DNA of 64,000 bases from Candidatus Poribacteria bacterium (GTDB lineage: Bacteria > Poribacteria > WGA-4E > WGA-3G). The stretch lies in the NCBI GenBank assembly GCA_012270865.1, contig JAAXHL010000113.1:39809-103808 (forward strand). Direction: 5' to 3'. The notes below the pieces were generated by a model, which saw nothing but the letters and a program-made list of their open reading frames with translations, was not told the DNA's origin and ran no database searches. A program made the translations under genes and the position numbers. Numbering within the stretch: position 1 is the stretch's first letter; each line of letters opens with the position of its first letter. Positions 1 to 8,531 of the stretch are shown one piece after another.

Positions 1-41
1 AAGATAAGATAGGATTTTGCTTTGTAAAGGGGGGAGTTCAA

Positions 42-173
42 GTGGCACGTAAAAGAACTACGACTGTCAAAGTCGGTCGCGATGCAAAAACAGGCAAATT
101 CATAACTATGACCGAAGCCAAACGCCGTAAACGGACAGCGGTAGTTGAAACTATCAAGCGAAAGACGAAATAA
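42..173 (+). CDS. small basic protein, function unknown
   Basis: This is a 43-residue frame starting at GTG. A strong Shine-Dalgarno run, AAGGGGGGAG at 27-36, ends 5 nt before the start, which is the main reason to believe in the gene. The product is very basic and contains GRDAKTGKF near the middle and VVETIKRK at the C-terminus. I recall similar short proteins with a DAKTGKF motif and a C-terminal VETIK in many bacteria, none with a known function. No membrane segment or cysteine is present. The upstream gene, if any, lies outside the window. Confidence 0.7.
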   Translation: MARKRTTTVKVGRDAKTGKFITMTEAKRRKRTAVVETIKRKTK

Positions 174-306
174 ACGAATCAAGACTTGTTATTTTATTAC
201 TGAATAACACTGTGTTAGTTGTATCTGCTGGGTTTGTTACTTGACCTTGCGCTTTTTTACGCAAAAAATTCTGTGTTTATTGCATTTGGAGTTCAAGTTA
301 TAGTAG

Positions 307-435
307 ATTTTAGAATTAGCTGAAAAAGCGTTAGCCGCTACCGTCTATTTAGAAATGAAGGATAGCAACGGCAAAACCCTCGGATTCGGCAGCGGCTTCT
401 TTGTTAAACCCAACCTCATCGCCACCAATTATTGA
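307..435 (+). pseudogene. remnant of trypsin-like (S1/HtrA-type) serine protease, N-terminal piece
   Basis: An open stretch with no start codon (in-frame TAG at 304) encodes about 42 residues. It includes LAEKALAATVYLEM and GFGSGFFVKPNLIATNY, then stops at TGA 433-435. In trypsin-like peptidases this segment is the first beta-barrel strand, with the GSGF oxyanion-side motif, and NY is normally followed by the catalytic histidine (NYHV). The frame therefore ends one codon before the catalytic His, and nothing downstream continues the protease. I read it as a decayed fragment. Sequence 174-306 holds no gene; a weak TTGCG/CGCAA hairpin sits near 248-265. Confidence 0.7.
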
Positions 436-530
436 TGATTATAGAGAAAAAGGCACATTTCATAAAACCAATAAACCCAAAAATATAAAACCTGAATATT
501 GAAGCGTAATCCACCATGTAGGAGAAAAAC

Positions 531-914
531 ATGTCATTCCCAACAAAACCGATCCTTCCAATCACTTTAATTCTCTTCGCCCTCATTATCGGATGCGACC
601 GAGCAGGTTCCCTCATCACACCGGACGAAGAACTTATAGAAACCCTCATCATCGGACCCTATAAAGTAGATTGTGTGGGGGCTTTTGAGCAAGAGTGCTA
701 CCTTGAATTCAATGAAGAAAGCCAAGAATGGCACTTTTTCTATGAAGGCATACAAGGATTTGACTTTGAGCCAGGGTATATATACACACTAAAAGTCAGA
801 CTTGAAGATAGAGGGACAGAGATTCAAGATGTCGGACGGTACGCCTATCATCTTGTTGAGGTGCTAAGCAAAGAAGAAGCATCCGTAGATGAGAGACCGC
901 CCCGGAAGCCGTAG
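531..914 (+). CDS. DUF4377-like lipoprotein
   Basis: The 127-residue product begins with a type II signal peptide (hydrophobic residues 8-20, lipobox LIIGC, lipidated Cys22), so it should be anchored to the envelope as a lipoprotein. The mature part has IGPYKVDCVG, a second cysteine in QECYLEF, then FYEGIQGFDFEPGYIYTLKV and a C-terminal LVEVLSK strand. This pattern matches DUF4377, a small domain often found beside META domains in envelope proteins; its function is not known. The two mature cysteines could form a disulfide. The start is supported by AGGAG about 8 nt upstream. The charged, proline-rich tail is probably disordered. Confidence 0.75.
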   Translation: MSFPTKPILPITLILFALIIGCDRAGSLITPDEELIETLIIGPYKVDCVGAFEQECYLEFNEESQEWHFFYEGIQGFDFEPGYIYTLKVRLEDRGTEIQDVGRYAYHLVEVLSKEEASVDERPPRKP

Positions 915-929
915 ACAAAATTTTCTTAA

Positions 930-954
930 CTGGGATTTCTCACAGAAATCCCAG
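930..954. terminator. hairpin between convergent genes, possible bidirectional terminator
   Basis: A perfect 11-bp stem (CTGGGATTTCT / AGAAATCCCAG) with a 3-nt loop lies between the lipoprotein gene (+) and the coiled-coil gene (-). Flanking T-rich sequence is modest on both sides, so termination is likely but not certain. Confidence 0.65.
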
Positions 955-978
955 TCTTAAGAATTCCGCAAAGATTCA

Positions 979-1230
979 TCAAAGTTTTGAAAGCAGTTGT
1001 TTGTGCTCAGCGACAATATCCTGTAATTGCGAAACAGTTTTTGTAAGCGTGGCTTTCTCTTCCTGCAGCTTTTGACTCATCTCTTTCGCCGGCTTTAATG
1101 CTTCTGCTTCCTCAACATCTAACTCAGTAAAAATGGATAGAAGCTCTACCTGCTCTTCTTTTGTCAAAGTCCCTGCTGCCTCGCGAAGTCGCAGTTGTTC
1201 TAACCTATCCTGTCTGTTTGTGTCTTTCAT
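979..1230 (-). CDS. small coiled-coil protein, function unknown
   Basis: The 83-residue product is rich in Glu, Lys, Leu and Gln and has no cysteine and no membrane segment. Residues about 5-30 (RLEQLRLREAAGTLTKEEQ) and 50-83 show heptad-like spacing of Leu/Val/Ile, typical of a two-helix coiled coil. I do not recognise a named family. A Shine-Dalgarno-like GAGGAT lies just upstream of the start. It stands alone between the hairpin at 930-954 and the cstA-like gene. It could be a small structural or adaptor protein, but nothing in the sequence fixes a role. Confidence 0.6.
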   Translation of the reverse strand: MKDTNRQDRLEQLRLREAAGTLTKEEQVELLSIFTELDVEEAEALKPAKEMSQKLQEEKATLTKTVSQLQDIVAEHKQLLSKL

Positions 1231-1297
1231 TGTGATATCCTCTTGTGGTTTGGCAGCCGAATGCTAATTAGACTCACAAAGTCTATCTCCATATCTT

Positions 1298-3193
1298 TTA
1301 ATCTGCAGTAACACTTTCCAGTGGCGGGAGTTCTGGGTAATTCCCTCGTGCATTTCGCCATGCGATGACACCTTCAGCAATCATCCATATCTGTAACGTC
1401 TCCACGATAACGCCGAATCCGAAGAGCAGATATTTGCCAGTGAAAAGCCATCCGGTCTGCGGATCAAACATTTGGTGCAGCATCGCCCACGCAGGCATGA
1501 CAAGCATAACGATCATCGGTAGGAACGCGAACCAGATCGGTTTGTTTCGACGCACGAGATAGAAAACGATCACCATAAACGCTAATCCTGCAAGGAGTTG
1601 GTTCGTCGCACCAAAGAGAGGCCAGAGCGTTAAGCCGCCGCTTCCTGGACCACTCGGTCCTTGCAACAAGGCAACAGCTGCAGCAAATACCAACGCAAAG
1701 GCTGTGGCAACATAGCGGTTCATGAGCGGCTTGATGTTGGCAGTTTGTGCAAGTTCATGGATAACGTAGCGTTGGAGGCGTGTCGCCGTGTCGAGTGTAG
1801 TCGCAGCGAAACTTGCGACAAGTACCGCCATAATCGAGATACCCATCTTCAATGGGATACCGAGGGATGCAAGGAAGTTTTCGCCACCATCAACAAACGC
1901 GCTCACCTTTGCCTTGAGATTGTGGCTCGCCCAACCCCCGACAACTGTTGTCGTACCGTCAGCGTTCATCGTCGTTGTGCTTGTGGCATAACGCGTTCTC
2001 CACGCATCGTGATTCGTAACAGGTGCAGCACTTTCTGCTTTGACGATAGGCTCGAATCTATAGTTCGCACCTGTACCTGTCCGATTGAAAATCCCCATAC
2101 CGATACCGGCACAGCAGGCGAGGATAACGATGACAGCAAGTCCGCCTTCAAGCAACATCGCACCGTATCCGACGTATTGTGCATCGCTTTCGGATTCAAC
2201 TTGTTTACTGGAGGTGCCAGAGCTCACCATACAGTGAAAACCACTGACGGCACCGCAGGCGATCGTAATAAATAGGAAGGGCCAAATCGGTGGTGCATCG
2301 GGTGGGATATCTGAGGCAACTGCTGGAGCGGAGGCTACTAAGTCCGCTTTACCTGTAAAACCTGCAACAGCGAGGCCGAGAATCAATAGGAGCAGTGCCA
2401 GTACAAGTTCATGACTGTTGATGAAATCGCGGGGTTGAAGAAGCGTCCATACTGGTAACACGGAGGCGATAAAGCAGTAGACAAAAAGCACCAGCGTCCA
2501 GATTACCACGACGTTCAGATAAGTTTTTCCAAGTAACGGGATGCCGAGCCATGCTCCTAAATCGATCGGTAGCAGGTACGCACCGACACCCATCGCGATG
2601 TACATGATGCCGAGTGCGATGATAGATGGAACAAGGATGTTACCACCACGGCGGTGTATCCAGACCCCGATGACAATCGCGAGCGGGATTTCCACCCAAA
2701 CGGATAGCACAGATTCAGGGTAGTAGGAGAAAATCAGGGCGATGACTAAACCGAAGATGGCAAGAACGATGGTTAACCCCATGAAGAGAACGAAAAGGAA
2801 AAGGAATTTCGCGCGGGGTCCAATCATTCTCCCCGCGACTTCGCCGACGCTCTGCCCACGATTCCGCAACGAGACGACGAGTGCCCCGAAGTCGTGAACC
2901 GCACCGATAAAAACCGAACCGAGGACAACCCATAAGAGTGCTGGCAACCATCCCCAAAAGACAGCGATGGCAGGCCCGACGATCGGACCTGTACCAGCGA
3001 TACTCGTGAAGTGGTGTCCAAAAATCACCTCTTTTTTCGTCGGCACGTAATCGACATCATCTTTCAGTTCTTGGCTCGGAACTTTCGCTTCGGCATCTAA
3101 TCCGAAGATCTTTCGTGCCAACCATTTGCCATACGTATGGTAAGCGACGATGAAGCCGATGAAACTTAAGACGGCGATAATAAGCGTATTCAT
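1298..3193 (-). CDS. cstA: CstA-family pyruvate/peptide transporter
   Basis: The 631-residue polytopic membrane protein belongs to the carbon-starvation protein A family, whose members import pyruvate or peptides. About 15 hydrophobic segments can be read. The family signature near residues 60-74 (HHFTSIAGTGPIVGP) is present, followed by VFWGWLPALLWV and GAVHDF. Length is within the family range (about 480-700). An extended periplasmic loop of about 60 residues near 370-430 carries NATTT/GTTTV-like low-complexity sequence, which is longer than usual. The Shine-Dalgarno is AAGGA in a leader that begins CCGCAAGGAAA, shared with other genes here. Substrate cannot be decided from sequence alone. 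Confidence 0.93.
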   Translation of the reverse strand: MNTLIIAVLSFIGFIVAYHTYGKWLARKIFGLDAEAKVPSQELKDDVDYVPTKKEVIFGHHFTSIAGTGPIVGPAIAVFWGWLPALLWVVLGSVFIGAVHDFGALVVSLRNRGQSVGEVAGRMIGPRAKFLFLFVLFMGLTIVLAIFGLVIALIFSYYPESVLSVWVEIPLAIVIGVWIHRRGGNILVPSIIALGIMYIAMGVGAYLLPIDLGAWLGIPLLGKTYLNVVVIWTLVLFVYCFIASVLPVWTLLQPRDFINSHELVLALLLLILGLAVAGFTGKADLVASAPAVASDIPPDAPPIWPFLFITIACGAVSGFHCMVSSGTSSKQVESESDAQYVGYGAMLLEGGLAVIVILACCAGIGMGIFNRTGTGANYRFEPIVKAESAAPVTNHDAWRTRYATSTTTMNADGTTTVVGGWASHNLKAKVSAFVDGGENFLASLGIPLKMGISIMAVLVASFAATTLDTATRLQRYVIHELAQTANIKPLMNRYVATAFALVFAAAVALLQGPSGPGSGGLTLWPLFGATNQLLAGLAFMVIVFYLVRRNKPIWFAFLPMIVMLVMPAWAMLHQMFDPQTGWLFTGKYLLFGFGVIVETLQIWMIAEGVIAWRNARGNYPELPPLESVTAD

Positions 3194-3380
3194 TTTTTAA
3201 TTTTTCCTTGCGGAGGAACAACGGGCGTTAGACCTATCGGATGCGTTCCTTAAATCCGTTCTCCATTTCATTACGAGCTACAGGGTTTGAGGCTATCTTT
3301 AGTCGTAACCAATGTGATACAAAACCTCTTCACCGACAACGGAATGTCAACTACTCCTTACGGTTCGGTAAAAGTGTAGC

Positions 3381-4550
3381 TTACCTGATTCCCATTAATA
3401 CCTCAAATGTGAGTTGATCCAATTTCTCGTATCCGAGTCCTTTTTTTGCGAGGGTATCGGGTTCAAAATCGATCTTTCTCAGTTTTCCGACACTTTCCGC
3501 GTTGTAATTCGCCATGAGTGCTTCAAGTTCAGCATCCCCGGCTCGCAATTCCGCCAGGATCCCTTGAATTTCCGCGTCTTCGTTGAAACGTTGTGCTTTC
3601 TCTTTGAGTATCAGGTAGCTCCGCATGCACCCTGCGGCGAAATCCCAGACACCATCTTCGTCTTCAGTTCGGTAGGCGTGCGCGTCAAAGTGGCGGCACC
3701 CGTCCCAGTTGACATCTTCGAGGAACTTGACGAGGAAGAACGCACTCTTGATATTTTCGGAGGCGAAGCGTAGGTCTTGGTCGAAACGGCTCATCTTCTG
3801 GTCATTAAGGTCAATGTGGAAAAGTTTGCCTGCTTCATACGCTTGTGCAATGCCGTGGATGAAGCTTAACCCTGCCATCGTTTCGTGTGCGAATTCGGGG
3901 TTAACGCCGACCATTTCGGGGTGATCAAGCGTTTCGATGAAGTGAAGCATGTGCCCGGTCGTCGGTAGATAGATGTCGCCACGCGGTTCATTCGGCTTCG
4001 CCTCAAGTGCGAATCGGAGGTCATAACCTTGGTCCTTGACGTAGTGTGTGAAGTAGTTCATCGCTTCACGGTTCCACTTGACGGTATCTGGTCCGTCTTT
4101 AGCGGCATCTACTTCCGCGCCTTCACGTCCACCCCAAAAGACATAAACGGTTGCGCCGAGTTCCACACCTAAGTCGATAGCATTCAATGTTTTCTGAATC
4201 GCGAATGCCCGGACTTTCGGATCGTTGGAGGTAAAGGCACCGTCTTTGAAGATCGGATGGTAAAATAGGTTCGTTGTAGCCATCGGCACTTTCATGTCGT
4301 GGTCGACAAGTGCCTGTTTGAATTCACTAACGATATTGTCACGTTCGGTCGCTGAAGCGTCAAAGGGAACGAGGTCGTTATCGTGTAAATTAACGCCGTA
4401 CGCACCCAACGCACTCAGTTTTTCGACAGTGTAGGTAGGTTTGAGAGGGGGCCTGACAACATCACCAAATGGATCACGTCCGGGGTTACCGACAGTCCAC
4501 AATCCAAAGGTAAACTTATGTGCAGGCTTAGGCTGATACTGTTCTGACAT
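3381..4550 (-). CDS. xylA: xylose isomerase (class I, actinobacterial-type)
   Basis: This cytoplasmic TIM-barrel enzyme interconverts D-xylose and D-xylulose, using two divalent metals. All expected residues are visible in the 389-aa protein: H56 and D59 in LHDND; metal-1 ligands E183 (ALEAKPNEP), E219 (NPEFAHE), D247 (HIDLND) and D289 (HFDAH); metal-2 ligands H222, D257 and D259. Length and the early [17 protein letters not shown] match the short class I enzymes. No xylulokinase or xylose transporter lies next to it, so it probably acts within a wider set of sugar genes. The Shine-Dalgarno is AGGAGTGATTGA, just before the ATG. Confidence 0.96.
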   Translation of the reverse strand: MSEQYQPKPAHKFTFGLWTVGNPGRDPFGDVVRPPLKPTYTVEKLSALGAYGVNLHDNDLVPFDASATERDNIVSEFKQALVDHDMKVPMATTNLFYHPIFKDGAFTSNDPKVRAFAIQKTLNAIDLGVELGATVYVFWGGREGAEVDAAKDGPDTVKWNREAMNYFTHYVKDQGYDLRFALEAKPNEPRGDIYLPTTGHMLHFIETLDHPEMVGVNPEFAHETMAGLSFIHGIAQAYEAGKLFHIDLNDQKMSRFDQDLRFASENIKSAFFLVKFLEDVNWDGCRHFDAHAYRTEDEDGVWDFAAGCMRSYLILKEKAQRFNEDAEIQGILAELRAGDAELEALMANYNAESVGKLRKIDFEPDTLAKKGLGYEKLDQLTFEVLMGIR

Positions 4551-4591
4551 TCAATCACTCCTATTGTTTCTTAGTTTTGGTGATGTTTGTA

Positions 4592-4705
4592 ATACCATTC
4601 CTAAATGATGTTATCACATTATCGGCTTTCGTGAAATGTGTGGCATTGTGCAACAAACTGACAGTTTGTTCTACATAAAGAGAGATTTATTAACAGAAAT
4701 GGTAT
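4592..4705. repeat. ATACCATT-ended small intergenic element, copy 1
   Basis: The element is about 114 bp long and starts with ATACCATT and ends with AATGGTAT, which are inverted termini. Inside is a hairpin made of AACAAACTG / CAGTTTGTT. A diverged copy lies at 10065-10163, sharing AAATGATG, TTTTCATGAAAT-like and CAGTTTGTTCTACA-like blocks in the same order. There is no coding capacity. It fills much of the xylA-thrC gap (4551-4893); the rest of that gap holds only the hairpin at 4821-4845. Confidence 0.65.
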
Positions 4706-4820
4706 AAGTTAACACTTAGCATTATAGCACATTTTTCGGATTTGTTGCAAATCTTTATCGTAGTGTGATTTAGTAGCGTAGGAAGTATGTTCTACTTGGC
4801 ATAGCAATAACCACGACCTT

Positions 4821-4845
4821 TGCAGGCGGGGTTTGTAACCCCGCC
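4821..4845 (-). repeat. GC-rich hairpin repeat (single copy)
   Basis: One copy of the dispersed palindrome, with a 9-bp stem GGCGGGGTT/AACCCCGCC and a 3-nt loop, followed on its own strand by TGCA. It lies downstream of thrC. Confidence 0.85.
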
Positions 4846-4893
4846 TTTTGCGAATCTGTACTTAATTTTGGGTTCTATTATAAAAGTGAGGGG

Positions 4894-6216
4894 TTACGCA
4901 TCAAGATGTGCACCAATTTGTTTCAAGACATTTTCGTAGTTTGCCTCTAATTCGATCGGTGTATTTAGATAACGGGGTGGCGGTTCGTCAGGTATGATAT
5001 TGTGGTATGCGACTTTGAACTCCGGGAACTTCAGACCACTCGCCGTGGAGATGACAATGACTCGTTCATCTGGAAGGATCTGTTTACGCTCCACCATTTT
5101 TATTAGCACCGCCAAAGCGACCCCTGTGTGCGGACAATTGAACAGACCTGTTCTGTCCGCTCTCGCCGCAGCGTCTGCCAATTCTGCTTCCGATGCTTGG
5201 TCTACGATACCGTCGAATTGTTTCAAGACTCGGATAGCGCGGTGGATTGAGACCGGATTACCGATCTGAATCGCTGTGGCTTGTGTCGATTGTGCTGTAA
5301 TCGCGTGGAATTCTGTGAATCCGGTTTGGTAGCTTCGATAGAGCGGGTTAGCGCGTTCGGCTTGCGCACAAGCGATACGCGGCAGTTTATCAGTAATACC
5401 GAGTTCATACATCATCAAGAAACCGAGTCCGAGTGCTGAGACGTTACCGAGGTTACCCCCCGGAATAATAATCCAATCTGGGACTTCCCAATCAAACTGC
5501 TGGACGATCTCAATGCTTATTGTTTTTTGCCCTTCGATGCGGAGCGAATTAATAGAATTAGCAAGATAGAAGTCCTTCCGTGCCGAAAGTTTTTGGACGA
5601 TTTCCATGCATCCGTCGAAATCTGTCTCGAGGGAGAGCGTCAGTGCACCGTTAGCGATCGGTTGGATGAGCTGCTCACGCGTAACTTTGGCTTTCGGTAG
5701 CAGGATAATTGCTGGAATACCGGCTGCTGATGCGTACGCTGCGAGGGAGGCAGAGGTATCACCCGTTGAGGCGCACATAACGGCTCGGATGTTTCCTGAA
5801 TCTGCGATAATCTGGTTGACCATTGAGACGAGGACAGTCATCCCAAGGTCTTTAAAAGAACCGGTATGGCTGTTCCCGCACTGCTTAATCCAGAGGTCTT
5901 TTAAGCCGAGTTGTTCACCGAAACGTTCTGCCCAGAACAGATTGGTGCCACCCTCATACATAGAGATGATGTTAGCATCGTCGATGTTTGGACAGACGAA
6001 CTCCTTTTTGCCCCAGACCCCACTGCCGTAAGGATATTGTGTCCGCATGTAGCGCTGTTCAAAGAGCGATTTCCAGTCGCCAGCACTCCGCTGCTTCAGC
6101 ACGTCCATATCGTGCTTGACGGCTAAGAGTCCGTCGCAGTTTTTGCAGCGATAGATAACTTCCGTGAGTGGATAGGTGCATCCGTTACTGCACTCAAACC
6201 AGGCATTATAGTCCAT
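4894..6216 (-). CDS. thrC: threonine synthase with N-terminal zinc ribbon
   Basis: This PLP enzyme converts O-phosphohomoserine to threonine, the last step of the pathway. The 440-aa protein has a short N-terminal zinc-ribbon with C9, C13, C24 and C27, as in many bacterial and archaeal ThrC-like proteins. The fold-type II PLP core follows, with the lysine in SHTGSFKDLGM (K122) and the glycine-rich phosphate loop IIPGGNLGN. Its ATG overlaps the scpB stop as TAATG, so the two are translationally coupled. It is the last gene of the minus-strand run cca, M50 protease, scpA, scpB, thrC. Other PLP lyases with this ribbon exist, but overall similarity points to ThrC. Confidence 0.95.
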   Translation of the reverse strand: MDYNAWFECSNGCTYPLTEVIYRCKNCDGLLAVKHDMDVLKQRSAGDWKSLFEQRYMRTQYPYGSGVWGKKEFVCPNIDDANIISMYEGGTNLFWAERFGEQLGLKDLWIKQCGNSHTGSFKDLGMTVLVSMVNQIIADSGNIRAVMCASTGDTSASLAAYASAAGIPAIILLPKAKVTREQLIQPIANGALTLSLETDFDGCMEIVQKLSARKDFYLANSINSLRIEGQKTISIEIVQQFDWEVPDWIIIPGGNLGNVSALGLGFLMMYELGITDKLPRIACAQAERANPLYRSYQTGFTEFHAITAQSTQATAIQIGNPVSIHRAIRVLKQFDGIVDQASEAELADAAARADRTGLFNCPHTGVALAVLIKMVERKQILPDERVIVISTASGLKFPEFKVAYHNIIPDEPPPRYLNTPIELEANYENVLKQIGAHLDA

Positions 6217-6854
6217 TACTCTGTGGCTTCCTCCGTGGCAACGGGAAGGAGCGGTTGGGGGGACTCGCTTCCGTTCGGTATACTAAGGAGTTCGTCGATT
6301 TCATCGGGTGAAGGCAATTCAGTAGCGTCCTTCAGACCGAAGTGTTGAAGGAATTCGTCTGTCGTAGAGAAGAGCAGTGAGCGCCCATCTTTTCTCCCTG
6401 TGATGCGGACAAGCCCTTTCTCAAGGAGTGAGTTAAGGACGCTATCGCTGTTTACACCTCGAATTGTTGCAACATCGCTACGCGTGACAGGCTGCTTGTA
6501 TGCAACGATGGCGAGCGTCTCAAGCGCAGAAGGAGACAGTGTGACACGCACCTGTCGCGTATAAAATTTCTCTATCCATTCCGAATATTCTGGACGCGAA
6601 CAAATTTGGTATCCATTCGCAATTTCGACGAGGCGGAAACTTCGACCCATTTCTTCATAGTCATTGTTGAGTTCAGAAAGTCCTCTCCGAATGGCGCGTT
6701 TATCTATCTCCGGCAGCGCACTTTGGAACTGGTCCACCGAAATCGGTTCACTCGCGGCAAAAAGGATCGCTTCCAAAATCGATTTGAGTTTTTCGTCCGA
6801 TATCAGGTATATTTCTTCTATTGGGTTGACAGCGGTAACGTTTTCAGAATCCAT
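6216..6854 (-). CDS. scpB: segregation and condensation protein B
   Basis: The 212-residue protein is a winged-helix subunit of the SMC-ScpA-ScpB condensin that organises the chromosome. The core contains LKSILEAILFAASEPIS near residue 25, then GYQICSRPEYSEWIEKF, LSPSALETLAIVAYKQPVTR and IRGVNSDSVLNSLLEKGLV, all characteristic of ScpB. The acidic, proline-rich C-terminal tail after about residue 180 is probably disordered. It starts 11 nt after scpA and shares a base with the thrC start, so it sits in one operon with both. The Shine-Dalgarno is AGGAA. Confidence 0.95.
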   Translation of the reverse strand: MDSENVTAVNPIEEIYLISDEKLKSILEAILFAASEPISVDQFQSALPEIDKRAIRRGLSELNNDYEEMGRSFRLVEIANGYQICSRPEYSEWIEKFYTRQVRVTLSPSALETLAIVAYKQPVTRSDVATIRGVNSDSVLNSLLEKGLVRITGRKDGRSLLFSTTDEFLQHFGLKDATELPSPDEIDELLSIPNGSESPQPLLPVATEEATE

Positions 6855-6865
6855 AAGTAAAATTC

Positions 6866-7726
6866 CTAATAGCCTCGTTCTTCTGAACGGGCGGTTTCTA
6901 CAGTCGGAGGCGGCGCGATCTCGCGATCGGGTGCCTGCTGTTCTTGTTTAACGATATAGATGCTCTCGAAATGACCTGTCTGAACCGTGGCGATTTTTCC
7001 TATACGAATCAGTTCTAAAATAGCGAGAAAGGTAACGATCCAATCTGTCTTACTCGCAGATAACGGGAACAGTTCCTCAAATAGCAGTTGGTCGGCAATC
7101 TCTAAGTGCCGCTCAATGAAGGCAATTTTATCTTCAACGGTGATCGTCTCTTCCTCGACCGTCTCGTACAATTCTTCGTGGTTTTCTACCTCTGCAGCTC
7201 GGTCGTTCACGTGCTTGAAGGCGGAGAGCAGATCAAATAGTGTCGCTCGAATCTCGTAGGCGCGTGAGCCATCTAAATCGGCGTGTAGTTTTGGACTTCG
7301 GTTGTAGACAAAAGTTTGACGTTCCGCGTAAACATCTAAGACCTGTGCTGCTTCTTTGAACCGTTTGTACGCTAAGAGTTGTTTGACGAGTTGTTCCTCG
7401 TCACCGATCGGGAGTTCGTCGTTTGGTGTGAGTTGTGGAAGAATGCTCTGCGATTTTATATGCAGAAGCGTCGCTGCCATTACCAAAAATTCGGATGCGA
7501 CATCTAAATCTAACTGCTCCATTAGATTGACGTATTCGAGGTACCGATCAGTGATTTGCGCAATCTGGATATCGTGAATATCCATCTCCTCTTTCTGGAT
7601 CAGATGGAGAAGCAGATCGAGCGGTCCCTCAAAGCCGTCTAACTTGACCGAGTAGATCGGTGCTATGGTAGTGGACACGGCTTCTGAATCTTGATTTTCG
7701 AGAGTTTCGATTGTTTCGGTGAACAT
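6866..7726 (-). CDS. scpA: segregation and condensation protein A (kleisin)
   Basis: The 286-aa protein is the kleisin that bridges the SMC heads in bacterial condensin. After a short acidic leader, the family signature LDGFEGPLDLLLHLIQKEEMDIHDI begins near residue 29, followed by ITDRYLEYVNLM and EFLVMAATLLHIKSQSILP. The C-terminal winged helix includes TFLAILELIRIGKI. The ScpB gene follows directly. No strong Shine-Dalgarno is seen at this ATG. The 71-nt gap to the M50 protease gene upstream is compatible with read-through. Confidence 0.95.
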   Translation of the reverse strand: MFTETIETLENQDSEAVSTTIAPIYSVKLDGFEGPLDLLLHLIQKEEMDIHDIQIAQITDRYLEYVNLMEQLDLDVASEFLVMAATLLHIKSQSILPQLTPNDELPIGDEEQLVKQLLAYKRFKEAAQVLDVYAERQTFVYNRSPKLHADLDGSRAYEIRATLFDLLSAFKHVNDRAAEVENHEELYETVEEETITVEDKIAFIERHLEIADQLLFEELFPLSASKTDWIVTFLAILELIRIGKIATVQTGHFESIYIVKQEQQAPDREIAPPPTVETARSEERGY

Positions 7727-7797
7727 ATATTTGGTGCTTTCAGCGTTTTAGATGTCTAAAGTGTATGCGTTGAGATTTACGATAGAAACCGAAATTT

Positions 7798-8487
7798 TTA
7801 TCGTAAGCCGACAATTTGTGCTATTAAATCGTGTATTGCATAGATGACGTGAAATAGGTATCCGAACACATTGGGTACAAGCGGCAGAAAATGCGGTAGA
7901 AAGATAAGACACATCAAAATAGGCATTCCGTAAGGCATTGATTTTTCAAATTGACGTGCAGCACTTTCGGGGAGCAAGCCTCGGACAACGCTGAATCCGT
8001 CTAACGGAAAAAGCGGAAGCATGTTAAACACTGCAAGTGCGACACTATAAAATGCCATAGGTTTAACCACTCGCAAATATATTACGGCGTGAAGTGAAGA
8101 TTTAGACGGATTAAACGGTGTAAATTCCAATGCTATCCGGAGTAGTACTAAAATTAAGAAAGTAAGGAATATATTCATAGCGGGTCCCGCTGCTGCAATC
8201 AGCATCAGGTCCCGCCTCGGATTCTTCAGATTGTAAGGATTCACTGGCACCGGTTTTGCCCACCCAATACCCGGAACACTAAAAAGTGCCATAGACAACG
8301 GTATTAGTACTGTACCCCAAAGGTCGATGTGAACTCCTGGATTCAAAGAACTCCTTCCTAAATCACGTGCGGTCGGGTCACCTAACATATCTGCTGATTT
8401 GGCATGTCCCCACTCATGGAAGGTCAACAAGATAATAAACTGTACCACCACAAGTATTGCGAAGTATATTTGTTCTGGGCTGAACAT
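7798..8487 (-). CDS. site-2 protease family (M50) membrane metalloprotease
   Basis: The 229-residue intramembrane zinc protease is short and lacks a PDZ domain, like the Rv-type/YdgP-type minimal site-2 proteases. The zinc motif HEWGH is at residues 24-28 inside the first membrane segment. The second catalytic motif NMLPLFPLDG (155-164, with D163 as third ligand) lies in a later one. About five hydrophobic segments are visible. It is found between the CCA-adding enzyme and scpA, a gene order I recall from many genomes. Its substrate is unknown; this group is often called stage IV sporulation FB-like without a role in sporulation. Confidence 0.93.
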   Translation of the reverse strand: MFSPEQIYFAILVVVQFIILLTFHEWGHAKSADMLGDPTARDLGRSSLNPGVHIDLWGTVLIPLSMALFSVPGIGWAKPVPVNPYNLKNPRRDLMLIAAAGPAMNIFLTFLILVLLRIALEFTPFNPSKSSLHAVIYLRVVKPMAFYSVALAVFNMLPLFPLDGFSVVRGLLPESAARQFEKSMPYGMPILMCLIFLPHFLPLVPNVFGYLFHVIYAIHDLIAQIVGLR

Positions 8488-8531
8488 ATTCTATCTTATT
8501 TTCATCCTATTTCATTTGGCTAAGATTATTG

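Noticed and set aside
1661..2275. 204-aa plus-strand frame inside cstA
   Set aside because: It lies opposite cstA, has cysteine-rich atypical composition and no family signature; it is an antisense shadow.
4821..4845. GC-rich hairpin as a classical rho-independent terminator
   Set aside because: No T-run follows the stem on either strand in most copies, and the sequence is a dispersed repeat; it could still stall polymerase.
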